Shown: positions 48,690 to 60,526 of the stretch, in pieces | Layout of the letters: each line of letters begins with the position of its first letter | Position numbering within the stretch: the first letter of the stretch is position 1 | Origin: Psococerastis gibbosa | Lineage: Eukaryota; Arthropoda; Insecta; Psocodea; Psocidae | NCBI GenBank assembly: GCA_963971405.1 | Contig: OZ020488.1 | Coordinates: forward strand, 19,735,089 to 19,799,088 | Reading direction: 5' to 3' | Length of the DNA stretch: 64,000 bases | Position numbers and translations under genes: made by a program | The notes under the pieces: model-generated | What the model was told of the DNA's origin: nothing | The model's database searches: none | What the model saw: only the letters and a program-made list of their open reading frames with translations

Positions 48690-49980
48690 ACGTGTACCGG
48701 CCATTCTCATGAAAGTGTGACCAAGCGGTAATATGGATTTTTTTTATAAACTGTAGACATTAGGCTCAATTTCATTCTCACTTGACGAAGTATATAACAC
48801 TAATTTTTAATGTGACCCAAGTTTTTTAATAATAATTTAACTTTTTTCACTTTCATTTTTTTTTGGCTGGACTGGACTGGATTATGTTGTTCTGTGGACT
48901 GGACCTAACAGTTACTACCAGTCCGCTGTCCCCATTTAAAATTTTCAATGGGTTTCATATTTTTTTTGTCTACAGGTATAGTAAAATCTAAATTTGCCAT
49001 TGGTTATAAAAGTAGAACAATTGATTGTATTAGGAAACGTTGTCATTAATTTTTTTTTTTTTTACAATCGGATCGTTTAGCAATTTATTTTTAAACTTCG
49101 TCCGAAGTTTTTCAGTTATTCCAGTCCCAAAAGTTTTAACTAAAATTGTGGGAAAATGCGCAGGGATAATTTTCTTTAAAATGAAATGAAACGTTCAATC
49201 AAGGTGGTGCCATGAAGCAAGTGATTTTTTTAATTTTATTATTATTTATTAAAATATTGCCCTACGACTGAGCCTTTACAGATTTTGTCATACCTTGATG
49301 TTAGTTCCAGTCCATTTCCCATAAAATCATATCAAATTTATCTAAAAATATTTGTCAAGTATTTTATTAAAGCTGTTTTAAAGTAAAATACGCCCGATAA
49401 CTTCGTTTGGTCAAGATCTGTCAAACTTCCGCATAATAATAAAAAATGTTCGATTTGTAGCTCCAGTCCCGGTTATACCAGTCCACTATTAGCAAGGGCT
49501 GGGGATACATCTTCGAGACAGGACAAATCTTAGTTGTGGCTTGTGCTTTCAAATGCAAGGAAAACATGAAAAAAGTATAGACAGAAAAAAAAAATATATG
49601 AAGGAGATGAGCATGCCACGACTGACCATCTGAAGAGCACTGCCACTCAAGTTTCAAAAAACGGTTTTTCTTCAGATATTTTAATTAGGCTTAAGGGAGC
49701 CTAGACGATCAAGACATGGTACCCGTTTAGTTCAGTCCCTTCAAAAGCTATCACCGGCCCTTCCTCAGACCGTTTGTGTTAGCCCAGTCCATTATAAGGT
49801 CATACCCAGTCCTTTTTTTCCAAATATTGCTTAAATTGAAATAAATTAAGCTGTGCCAACCTATCTATTATTTCTTGGAAAGTAAATTGAAGGTAAAAAA
49901 ATTATTTTGAACGGATTTTGAGCTTATATAACGTTGTATTTTCTTGCTTATGGTCACACTTTCATGAGAAAGGCCGGTAC
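48690..49980. mobile_element. 1.3 kb terminal-inverted-repeat element with internal CCAGTCC motifs
   Basis: The left end TACCGGCCATTCTCATGAAA and right end TTTCATGAGAAAGGCCGGTA are inverted, extended by GTGTGACCA / TGGTCACAC. No transposase frame. The interior carries at least eight CCAGTCC/CAGTCC words (for example 48876, 48915, 49122, 49305, 49463, 49479, 49733, 49785). I cannot define a clear target duplication. Confidence 0.7.
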
Positions 49981-50004
49981 AGTATATACCATTAATTTAA
50001 GTTA

Positions 50005-50889
50005 AGAGGGGTGTCCGTAAAAAAGGGTCTTCAACGTTTTCGTTTTTAAACGCGCAGCGCTAGGTAAAATTCGGCAACACTGTTGTATCCCTTGTTCCCT
50101 CCTCTTCTATCCCCCACTCTTAAAACCTCGCTACGATGCTCGGTCTGGGCCCCAGATAAATAAGTTAATAAGTCTGGGCTCAGCAGCCATCCGCGATGGG
50201 TCGTACGGTCGCCTCTCCCGCCAAGTGCGAAGTCCGCTCAGTTGTTCGTTTTTTGCACTTCAAAGGAACTTCACCCATTCAAATTCATCGGCAACTTACC
50301 TTCGCGTATGGCCCAAATGTTATTAACATCAAAAACGTCAGGAAGTGGTGTAGGGAACAAGCGTCCACGAGCTAGGTTGGGGACGCCCATCCATTTCTGT
50401 CGAGACCGTTACACGTGTGGAAGCTAATTCGCGCGGAAATCAGCGGTTGACGGTTAGGGAACTTTGTGAAATGGTTCCAGATGTTTAAAAAACTACTGTT
50501 GATAACATTTTAACTGACAATTTGGGATACCCCGGATGCTGACCGACGAACACAAACGAAATCGTCTCGTGAATTTCTGCGCCGATACGAAGAGGAGGGG
50601 GAAGAATTTATCGACTCCATTGTGACTGGGGACGAGACAAAAGAACAGTCCAAACAGTGGCGGCATTCAAGCGACGAGGAAGTCACAGCAGCGGATGAAC
50701 AAATTTCTCCAGGAGGCGGGAGAATGGTACGACGAAAGGAAAGAAGCTCGTGGGGTGACTTCAAGAATGCATCGAATGAAACGGTGACTACGTCAGAAAA
50801 TAAATAAGGAATTAAGCTTTCAGAGTGTGTAACGTGTTTTGTTTGTAAATAAATATAATTTACTCTGAAAAAAAATAGGACAACCCTCG
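50005..50889 (+). mobile_element. Internally deleted mariner element
   Basis: Ends AGAGGGGTGTCC (50005) and GGACAACCCTCG (50889) are inverted and flanked by TA (50003-50004, 50890-50891). The interior from ~50196 encodes mariner transposase pieces: an N-terminal HTH (VRSVVRFLHFKGTSPIQIH), the linker with RRYEEEGEEFIDSIVTGDE containing the first catalytic Asp, a WRH segment, and the C-terminal GEWYDE-type segment. Frameshifts and a large loss between them remove the remaining catalytic residues, so it is inactive. Confidence 0.82.
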
Positions 50890-53800
50890 TATCACCTGCA
50901 AAAGGTTTTTATGGGCATGCCATGAGCCCTGGATGGCCCATACAAACTTAGATATAAATAAAAGGCCTATAGCGTCAACGTCGCATCGACTCGACGCATT
51001 GTGAGTTGAGTCTAGTACTCTGATTTGTTTGTTTTTCGTATCCTAGGTAGAGACTCCTAGTTAAATTAATTTATGTGACGGTACTATTGATTTAATGTTC
51101 AGCTTCTACATAACAATTGTAGAATCACCAAGGATATTTTCATTTCAGGTACTTTCCTTGCTGCTATTGTAAATTAGTTATATATTAGCCTACTTATAAA
51201 CTAAGGTGCAAATCCAATCAACTACCCTAACTTAGGAGCGGGGCCATTAATAGAATAAAAATAAAATGCTTAGAAGTATATTACGGTCATTCATTGAAAT
51301 CGCACAGTAAAATGCTCATTCCGCGGAATATAAGAAGAAATAGAGGAATTTTACGTACAGGAATGTTTCAGACTGCCAGATGACTAGAAAGGAATACAGA
51401 CTGAGAGCAACATCTTGACATTTTCAGTAACAGGCCTAGTAAAGTTCAGCAAGTCAAAGTTTCAATCTTATTTTAACGTAAAGTTAGAATAATAATTAGG
51501 TAATTAAAATAGGGGAAATATTCTTTAATTAAAAAGTAACAAGTAGGAATGAAGAAGTTTAAAAGAATGTTTCCACTATAAATTGTACTAGTAGGCATGC
51601 CAAAATGTTTACAGGGTTATAAGATCGACTAATGGGGCGCATGATAGTGGTCTCATGCTTACCATATGAGGTAATGGCAGTTATTACATATATGCATATT
51701 CATGTATATCCATCAAATATATGATCATATGTTTGATAGGATATTTTTCTCTGTAATACTGGCCAATGAGGCTTCTCATATAAGATAAAAGGAGAGCACT
51801 ACTCTACACTACTGCTACTCCCGAAAAATCGCCCCTTCCCCTGACAATGGAGTCCGGCCTAATTATTTGATGGCTGAGAGGGCCTGCCATATGGAAAATA
51901 AAGACAATTTTCTTTCTTTCTAATGACCATGACCACAGCAGGCAATGTAAGTCCAACTAACCCTTTGTGAAATAAATGAGCCCTGTTTTAGGCGTCACAG
52001 ACATACGGAATTTTAAAACTACCATGTAAACATTTTGTAACAAAAAGCAACAATGCACAGCGCAATGATATCTTACAGAGAATGCTCACAATAATTAGAC
52101 CACTTAAAGGGGTTTAATTACACAACTTTTATCAGGAGTTGGTTTCGCTGTGTTTGCAAAGCCAAATGCTGGTAAGGGTCGTGTGAAGAGGCCCCCCCTC
52201 AATGGCGTCATTGTACGAATCAACTGAGGTTGTGTTTGAAATATTTTAAAGGCAAATGGAGCCACTAGCAATTTTTTTGCGTGTAAAGTCAAATTTCTCA
52301 ATAAATATCAATTGTAGAGCTATTGTATAAAATATGAGGTGTCATAAACTAGAAAAAAATATTCCTCTACGCTTTTATGCACATTATGTTCCCGCCACTA
52401 ACACCGATCGGTCAGTTATTGAACTACATCAATTTGTAAAAAATAACGGACACTGAGGCAGGTCAAAGGAGTTCCCAAGCTTTGGCCAATTGGTGTAGCC
52501 ACGGCCACATGATATGTATCAAAATGAAAAGGAACATTTCTTCTACTTGATGACGTCTTTTTTATGAGTCTTCTATTGAAATTTCGTCTTTATATTTAAA
52601 AAAAAAAAAAACAAAAAAAAACGCGGGAGTTCATTTGCTCTTAAAGGGCAGCCAGGGACTATCTACCAATGCTAATTTTGTTATTACACCAGAGTCAACA
52701 CATTGTGAACAAGAGGATATTACAACAATTTCGGGAAATATTGCAAATATATCAGAAACAACTTTAGGCTGGGCTAATTTATTTTACGGTTTCACAGCTA
52801 AGCGCCATCGCATTTTACATTTAATTTTCTCTTCAGTGCAGTTTTTGCATCCTTATTCTTTACTATGCTAAACAACAGACAACTAGGCCTGTATCTCAAT
52901 AAGAAATTAATTGCACAAAAAAAATGCTAAAAACTGGAGTATATTAAGTTTAGTTACTGTAACAAAAAAGATTAACAGCATCCTTTCATACACACGTACG
53001 GTACTTCATGAGTCGAGCTGTTACTTTAGGTTGTTAGGTTTCATTAGATGCAACTCTTCTAAATGTAAATTCTACTCCATTAATAGAATTACTTGTAGTT
53101 GCACCAACCCATGCAGCATTATACAGGGTAGCCCAGATTTGGTGGGCCCAGCATTTTGCTGGGAAACAGTAGGTGGTATCGAAAATCATTCCTGAACCTG
53201 AAACGATAACTATCCTTGAAAGGGGAGATTATCTTTAGTTACCAAAAATTTACGTAACTGCACTTTCTTTACGTTCAAAATCGTGCCTACCTAAAACGCA
53301 TTTTTCTGACAAACGATAGAAGATATCAAAATATAAGAGAAACGTTATGTACCGTATAAAAATTACCGTAGCCTATCTGGCAGGCCTGTTTTCAAGTTTA
53401 GGTGCGACACCCATAGTGTTATCAAGACGTGAGATGAGAGATGTTATCAAGGGTCAGTTTCTGTTACGGCACTTCTTTATTGACAGCAGTCAATCTCAAG
53501 TAGTTCATTCAATCATGTCGGGGTTAACCACTAAGTTATTTAAGTTATTATTGTTAGGTATCAAAAATTGTGGCTTAAGAGTGTGTAATGCATGCAAACT
53601 GCAAACAGCGCAACGTTTACATGATTATGAAATGTATTAGTAACGAATTGTTTTTAAGTACATCATCCCGATAAGTCCAAGCCTTCAGAAAAACAGCAGA
53701 TTAAGAGTTTTAGAGTGTTCTCCAAGATACATACATCACTTTCATGTCTACAACATCAATATTAATATCCATGCCAAATTTAATGGTCACGTTTTGACTA

Positions 53801-54192
53801 GCATCATATAGCATATTGTAATAGTACTATTAATAGTCCTTTTCACTTAATCTACTTCACGATCACTGCAACATTTAGTAAATAATAGGTAATTTATATC
53901 TTAAGCAACGTTTATATACAAAGCCCACTTGTTTATTAAGGGTTAAAGCGTAAAAAAGAGGAATTAACGGCGCACGTCAAAAATTAAGCTACAACTATAC
54001 AGTCAAGTAACAATAATTACACAATACAGGCTTTACCATGGCTTGCGCGGGTAAGGAATAATTTCCATAAATTTTATTAAGCTATCCATCTGAACTTAGT
54101 AAATGCCACTAATATTGTGCTATTTTCGAAGAGCAAGTCTACATAAGTCCATTAAAATTTAAAGTCGCCAAATGGCGATTTCATAACATAGT
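50890..54192. other. Intergenic region, mariner to BTBD8-like gene
   Basis: About 3.3 kb of AT-rich DNA. ORFs near 52635-52871, 52911-53195 and 53347-53640 (+) have no recognised motif and no splice context I can trust. On the minus strand TTTATT at 54073-54078 could be the poly(A) signal of the BTBD8-like gene. Confidence 0.5.
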
Positions 54193-57100
54193 TCAAACAT
54201 CCACTTGAAGCTTTGTTAAAATTGTCGGTTCATCTTTAAGAAACGTGCCTGATCTTGAAACCGATGCTGGAGGTTTTGTAGTTTCCATAGTCTTATTATT
54301 CTCGGAGTCAACAGTGGCTCTTTTATTGACATTGCCATTCATGGCATGTGTATTGGCTTTGGGCTGGATCCGCGTTATAGTTCGAGGTGAGGAGAGACTT
54401 CCACCCTTACTAACTGCACCTCGGACCTGAGCTGGGAGACGACGCCCCTGGAATGCCTTCGAGTCGAGATCAATCCGAGGTATCATGGTCTTCATCTTAC
54501 CTTGGAGCCGCCCTGTGTTGGGAAATGCGCCCAACGACTGGGTCTTCTTGGGCAGTGAAGGTATTATTTTGTCAGGGGCTGGTCTGCCTCCAGTGTTTTC
54601 CTTTCCTCTTGAAAGCTGTCGCTTCGCAATAAGAGGCTCTCCACATGATGATTCAGTAGCCAAGGAATCCGTCGACATGTTATCATCACCGGTTAGGTGA
54701 CTCAAAGCTCTAGCCGATGGAGTTTCAGAACGCGTTGAAACATTACTAGCTCTGCGAGCTAACTCACTTGGTTTTGCCGTTGCTTGGGAAGCTTTCTTAT
54801 TGGTCGCTCGTGTCATGGCTGGAGAGCAGTTCCGCGATGAGTCGGAGGAAGAGACTCGTGCGTTTTTCCAGACATTGCTAACAGGTGTCTTTTCAGGCGC
54901 AACCTTGATCGGACTACGTGGTTCCAAATAACGGGATTTCACCTGCTTACGAAAAGAAAGCATTTTAATCTTAATATTGTATATGTCAATACAGAACTAA
55001 AGAACATTATATAAAAATACAGTTTGATTTGTATTGCAAATATATCACCTGAATAATATATCGTATATCCAGTCTTTTATTTCTATTGCAAAAACTTAGG
55101 TATGCCTAGTAGGATAATAGAAAATGAATATTCACGCCCATGTGTTTCCAATGCACGCAAGATTTCATATCGGAAGGAACATGTAGTTGAAACGTTTTTT
55201 ATTTATTACGTATGAAAGCTTGTTTTTACAAAGATAAAAGGTCAGAATTATGAGTATTGCCACCATATTGTACTTCACGGTGAGATTATGTTTTATTTTG
55301 ATGTTCTAAAAATTTAAGTCTATAGAAGTCAGTTGATGAAAAATACCGACCTCTGCTAGCCGAGCTGTTGGAGGTGCAACCTTCTGCGTCTTGAGTGTCT
55401 CCCTGACAGCCGACGTACTCTGTGACTTTCTCACTTCAATGCGGCGCGGAGGAGCCGCTGTCTTCGGAACGTCTGTGCTTCGCCTTAGAGGGAAAATTAC
55501 GAATTTCATAGCTCTAATGCTCAAATAGACAAAAATCACGGAATAATAAGGACTGCTGCATAATTTCGTTTGTGTCATTTATTTGTAGGTACGTTTGAAA
55601 ACACACGTATACCAATTATGACACAGTTTGGAGGCATGCTACAGACAAGACAGTAAAAGAGAAGCGGCTGATATGATGAGAAGGGTTAGGATCAGGAATG
55701 AAGTAATTAAAAGTACTGAGAATCGAAGGACCATTAAAATAATGTAATGTAATAATGGTAATGTAATGACGATTTGCGCAGTTGTTCTATCGAGAGCTAG
55801 AAAAACCTTCCACTCAATATTTAAAACTTAAAAAGGTATGTTTGCATTTTTATACTACTACTGGAAGAGGCTCATATATCACAGCCGGGCAACTGGAGCT
55901 GATAATGAAATTAGGTAGGCACTTTAAATTTTCATTCTGATTCCTGCGAGACGCGTCTTATGCGCTTTCTTAGATTAGTTTACTGAAAAGTTAACAGCGG
56001 CTACTAACCATATTCCTACCCTAATTATTGTCACAAAGATTAAAATGAGATACTTATTTCACTGGCTAGAAATTAGAATTTAAGACAACTTTTTACAACT
56101 TTCGGTAAAAAAATTTCACCAAAGAATTGAAAGGGCTATTCTTTTATGTTTTACGCAAAGGGTGCGCGGCATCCCCGACCGAACTCTCAGTTGCATCCTT
56201 ATGCTCATGGCCAGAACACAATTGCGCATTTTTCTGTAAATGTCTCCCAGTTATTTTCACTAGGGTAATTGATTTTATTTTGACATCGCAGTCCATCTCT
56301 CATCAGTAGTTGCACCTTCTCGTAATCAGATCTTCTCACCTTGCTTAGCGTTCCAGTATCCATGTTTATTGCGATAGCTCAGTAAATCTTGTGGTTCATG
56401 AGTTAAAAACTTTTATGCCTATTCACAAGTTTCAGATAAGGTGCAGTAAATGCGTAAGTTGAAACTCAATACAACAACCAGCGAATCTTCAAAATGAAAC
56501 CCAACAAATAAAATCTTACCTATAATCGGGAATTGGTTGCTGCTGCCTTCGAGTAGTGGAACTTACTTTACTAACTTGTTGGACCATAGCTAATTTGAAC
56601 TGACGCAGATCGGAAGCACGAGTATTATTTTTAACACTCAATCCAGCGAAACTTGAACTTGCCAGGTCCTTCTAAAAAAGTGTTTAAAGTCAATTTTAAA
56701 AGATCGGAAAAGTGAAAATACCTTGAATTTATACATAAAGGACCGTCTCGACTTTTTGAAATGTTAACAGATTCATGTAGGCTAATTCCTTGAAGCTTGC
56801 AAAATGCCAACGACTCATTCCTTTTTAAACGATTTCCGGATGTTGAATTGTCTTGGACGTTGACAGTCGACACACCGGCACATGTATCAAACGTCAACCA
56901 ATTCAGTATCCAAGCAGCAATGGGCAACATGAAGCGCATTAAACCTCGGCCCTCGTGTACACCGTACTTGAGCCAGCTGGACATGCGCACTTATATAAAT
57001 AAGCGCCAAGAAACCTTATGAACAAGGAAAGAGGTTAGGAGCACAGCTCACAACCGCTCAACCTCCCACGATGTATCGCAATTGAAGTTCTACACAGGGA

Positions 57101-58849
57101 ATGTAAGGTACGCACCTTTGGAGGAAAACGGCGAGACGTTTGAGGAAGAGTGTCATTTGGAAGAACCAAGCAAGCGGCCTCTTGTATCCGACTTCTCAAC
57201 TCTGGCTCCATTTGTTGCCAAGCCCTAGATCTCGCAGCGCGGGGAGCTTGCCTGATCAAACTTGTTTGTACGTGATCTGACAAGTTGCTTAGCATAACAA
57301 TGAAATTCTGCAAGAAATAAAAGTCATTAATATTTAAAAGTTTGTACGCCACGGTAGGTCATGCTAAAACTGCTGGCGAAAGGGTTTTCCGAGCACTTTT
57401 TAAAAACAGGTCCAATCGCTTATGTCGAACACCTCCCGCTGGTTAATCCCGGAACATTAAACATGTGGATTTACTGTAGCCTGAGACGGGCACTCCCGCA
57501 TTATACAAAATGACTAACCTCGTTCCAGACCATTTCAGGGGGAGGATCAGGGGATGTAGCGACCGACAGGAGACTATGCAGTTGGCCATGGCTCCAGCAT
57601 GCTTGCTCAGCGGGCAGCTTTCCTGTGGCATCTACCAAAGCCTTTTCGACCCTCTCGATGTTCCATTCTGAATGCTTCCCGAGTGCAAGAAACCTGCAAC
57701 AAAGTGTTCAAGTGTGGGTTTTGAGGATGTGTCCGGTAACGAGGCTACCTACTTCAGCAGGCAGTTTTTAGAGTTTTGTATTGATGCTTTCATAACAATT
57801 GTATTACTTAATTCCCTCCGTGTATCAGTCCCCTGTCAATATATTCCGATTGTTGTTTTGTTGGCTATTTATACTTAAGTATAAGGAAAAAAACATGGTC
57901 GAAATTTTCGATTTCGAGTTTTTCAAAGGAAGTTTTTCGATGATTTTCGATTGTGGTTTGGGAAAGTCAGATAATAAATTCGCTGGGCAGCTATGCACCA
58001 TAGGTGGTTGGAGCCTCCCTTAGTAATGAGATTTTAAACTTACTGGTCACTAGTAAGGATGCTAGAAAAACGATCAGCGAGGAACTTGGTTGTGGCATCT
58101 TGTAGTTTGTTTGCCAGCTTACCAACAGTTTCCGCCCACCGAACACTCGGCAGTGACCCTCTCATTTTTTCGATGCTCACCACTGTGTCCAGAACATTAT
58201 CAACGGTCTACAAAATACATAATTTAATTTAATAACTTAATTACTTCGCATATCCGTTTAATATGCTTTTTATTTAATGAATATTTGTGCATTGCAATTA
58301 AAATTAACATCGTAAGCAATGTATAGCTACATTAGATAATAAACTATTACCATGTGTACTAAGTGGTACTGGAAACATTTGTCCAAAAGTTCTTTTGGTA
58401 AACTCGCGAAAGTCTTGGTAGGCCAGACTTTTACGAAGAACTTTGTAATCCACCTCAGGCATTTCCGGTATAATTCATCCAAACCATAGGTTACAGATAC
58501 CGAGAGACAGTCTATCACGCCGATAACACATGCTGAGCAAGGCTGTAAATGGAAAAAGGTAGCATTACAGTATTTTGGCTTTGAAACTGTACAGTACAAT
58601 TACTTAAGAACTGGTAAATTTGTCTTAAATAATGGGGTGCATAGTAAACAAAAACTAACAGATATACTGACCGGATGAAAAGAATGACAGTATTTGGTAC
58701 GTAGTGTATAGCTAATGACTTCCTTGAGGCCTTCCAATCCCAGTATGTCAGCCAGTGTAGCCAGCTCAATCATGTTGAGAGAATCCGGTATTTCACTTTC
58801 TCCACTATAGATGTGGCACAGCGCAAAGTGGACCGCTGAGTAAGAAAAC
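54193..58849 (-). CDS. BTBD8-like BTB/BACK protein, 3' eight exons (5' end missing)
   Basis: Minus-strand exons 58849-58672, 58542-58351, 58207-58044, 57693-57519, 57307-57116, 56671-56520, 55483-55351 and 54942-54193 (TAG). All are GT/AG and the phases close over 644 residues. The first exon encodes the second half of a BTB/POZ fold (HFALCHIYSGESEIPDSL, then LADILGLEGLKEVISYTL), followed by a BACK-like helical region (YGLDELYRKCLRWITKFF). The last two exons are a Ser/Thr/Pro/Lys-rich, low-complexity tail of about 295 residues. This order resembles BTBD8, which in vertebrates is linked to clathrin/AP2-dependent vesicle traffic; the tail is shorter here. The first base of the first exon completes a codon from an upstream exon, and I could not find the start of the BTB domain between 58850 and 60526. 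The gene may extend left of the M13 peptidase gene (higher coordinates), or it may be 5'-truncated. Confidence 0.78.
55750..55862 (+). repeat. Dispersed repeat R4, copy 2 (intron of the BTBD8-like gene)
   Basis: See 48258-48365; the same blocks in the same order with a few substitutions. Confidence 0.8.
57875..57945 (+). repeat. R1 terminal fragment
   Basis: AAGTATAAGGAAA...CATGGTCGAAATTTTCG, followed by a TTCGAGTTTT-type block, matches the first ~60 bp of R1 (14790-14850). It lies in an intron of the BTBD8-like gene. Confidence 0.5.
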
Positions 58850-59833
58850 CTTAAAATCAAAGATAAAAAATACAATAGACTAATAGAATGGACTAGTACA
58901 TCTGGGAGTGTCGTGGCCGACGAATTCCATAGTTTCGTGGTCACTTTTTTAAATAAGAAAAAAATAGCCGTATGTAAACACTGGGAGAAGCTGCCAGCTT
59001 GTGTTTTTACTGTTGACCAATAAGCTTATGCTATAATTTAAGGTACGCTCTATGAAGAGGCAATCGCAGAGGGAAACCCTTAAAGGTGTGCGCAATCAAA
59101 GTACACAGGAAAACATTGCGATCAATATTGATCGTAGAGCTAACAATAAGGTCACATCCCATTACTCTTGATTCTGTTTTAAAGGGTGGGGCCGCCATTA
59201 TTACGGATTGGCCACAGGAGGTGTCTGATGGCAGGAGCGCCATAACTGTGATTGATTTTTGTGACGGACTCATTCAACACTATAGATAACATCAAGAGGA
59301 GCATTTCTTCGAATCGACAGCTCTACAATCGATATTTCCTATGAAATGTGATTTTTAAAAAAGAACGAAAAAAAAATATAATAGAACCCACGTACAGCCG
59401 ATGGGAATATACATACATACAGTAGATAATGTAACGTAATTTAAAATTTGTTCAAAGCACAGTGAGTTACCATTTTACTGTATATCCAGCGTTACCTTTT
59501 TAGATGTGGCTCACACTAAGTAGGCTACCTTGCAGGACTTGTATCGTGGGCCTTTCAATCATAGTGTTGCCATAAAATATATAAGAATAAAATAAATAAA
59601 AAATCAATTTATAAATCGGACTCGCCATAAAATATACAAAAATACAGTATATGCAACATACCCATAAAATAAACATGCATGCATACATTTAGTATCACAT
59701 GTTCAATATTGCACAAATGTACAAAAAATATTATATATTACCGGCATATTATACATTTAATTTATTAATGTTCATATTATTATTATCTGTTTTTCAATTG
59801 ATGAATAATGCTGTAATTCCATCATCGGTACAT
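58850..59833. other. Upstream of the visible BTBD8-like exons
   Basis: No BTB N-terminal sequence (AHR/CxxL-type segment) was found on the minus strand. A plus-strand ORF at 59086-59289 lies in an unassigned possible repeat. The rest is AT-rich. Confidence 0.4.
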
Positions 59834-60240
59834 TTATACCCATTTCTTGAATTTTTTTAAATTTCCCTCAATTAATACCGACTTCATCTCCTGAGACAGA
59901 CCGTTATAGATTTTACATGCCATGCAGTTAGGGGAATCTTTTAAGTGCTCTTTGTGAGCCCTAGATGACATGATGTCATTGCCTTCTCGGAATCTTGTAG
60001 GAAATCTGTCTATTGGTCTATTGTCACAATATAGTATTTTGCTCTTAATTGCGTGATTCATTAAATTCATTAAATAATGTTTCTGTATATTTGACAGTTT
60101 GAACTCTTTAAAAATAAGGAGCGTAGGGTATCTTCTAGGATGATGTAAAAGTATCTTTATAGCACTACTGACTATCGTATTTAGAGGTTTCAGTATACTC
60201 TTGAATGTTCCACTCGACGCTGCTATAATCATTCAATAGT
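59834..60240 (-). pseudogene. Non-LTR retrotransposon (LINE) reverse transcriptase C-terminal remnant
   Basis: A 132-residue frame on the minus strand ends at 59834. It resembles the end of jockey/CR1-type ORF2 proteins, after the reverse transcriptase domain: a basic helix (NTIVSSAIKILLHHPRR), then the LFKEF-type segment with HYLMNLMNHAIKSK, a TRFREG segment, and the closing KIYNGL...FKKWV. No upstream catalytic domain is visible, as expected for a 5'-truncated insertion. Assignment rests on the pattern alone. Confidence 0.6.
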
Positions 60241-60526
60241 TTGCAGATGGCACAATAAAATAGCAAATTTATACTGATTGTTTGAATCAGTAAATAAGGA
60301 TACATATAACCCTTCCATTTAATGTTAGCTTATTGGTTCACCGACCTCAGCTCTGCCGTTAACAATAGAGTGTCAGTGTTAACTACATCTACAAACGCTT
60401 GAATCTTACTTATGCTTAAAAGATAGTAGCCTACAATGCATCAACCAGTGTTTGTTGTACCTGTATAGTTATTACAATATAATGAAAACAAAAAATTTAG
60501 AATGGACACACAGTAATGTAATCAAT

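Noticed and set aside
52635..53640. Three plus-strand ORFs of 78-97 residues
   Set aside because: No motif, no splice context and a composition like surrounding non-coding DNA.
54245..54700. Plus-strand frames opposite the last BTBD8-like exon
   Set aside because: Shadow frames of a real minus-strand exon with supported splice phase.
59086..59289. Possible missing BTB exon
   Set aside because: Neither strand shows the AHR/C-type BTB pattern or a donor in the right phase.
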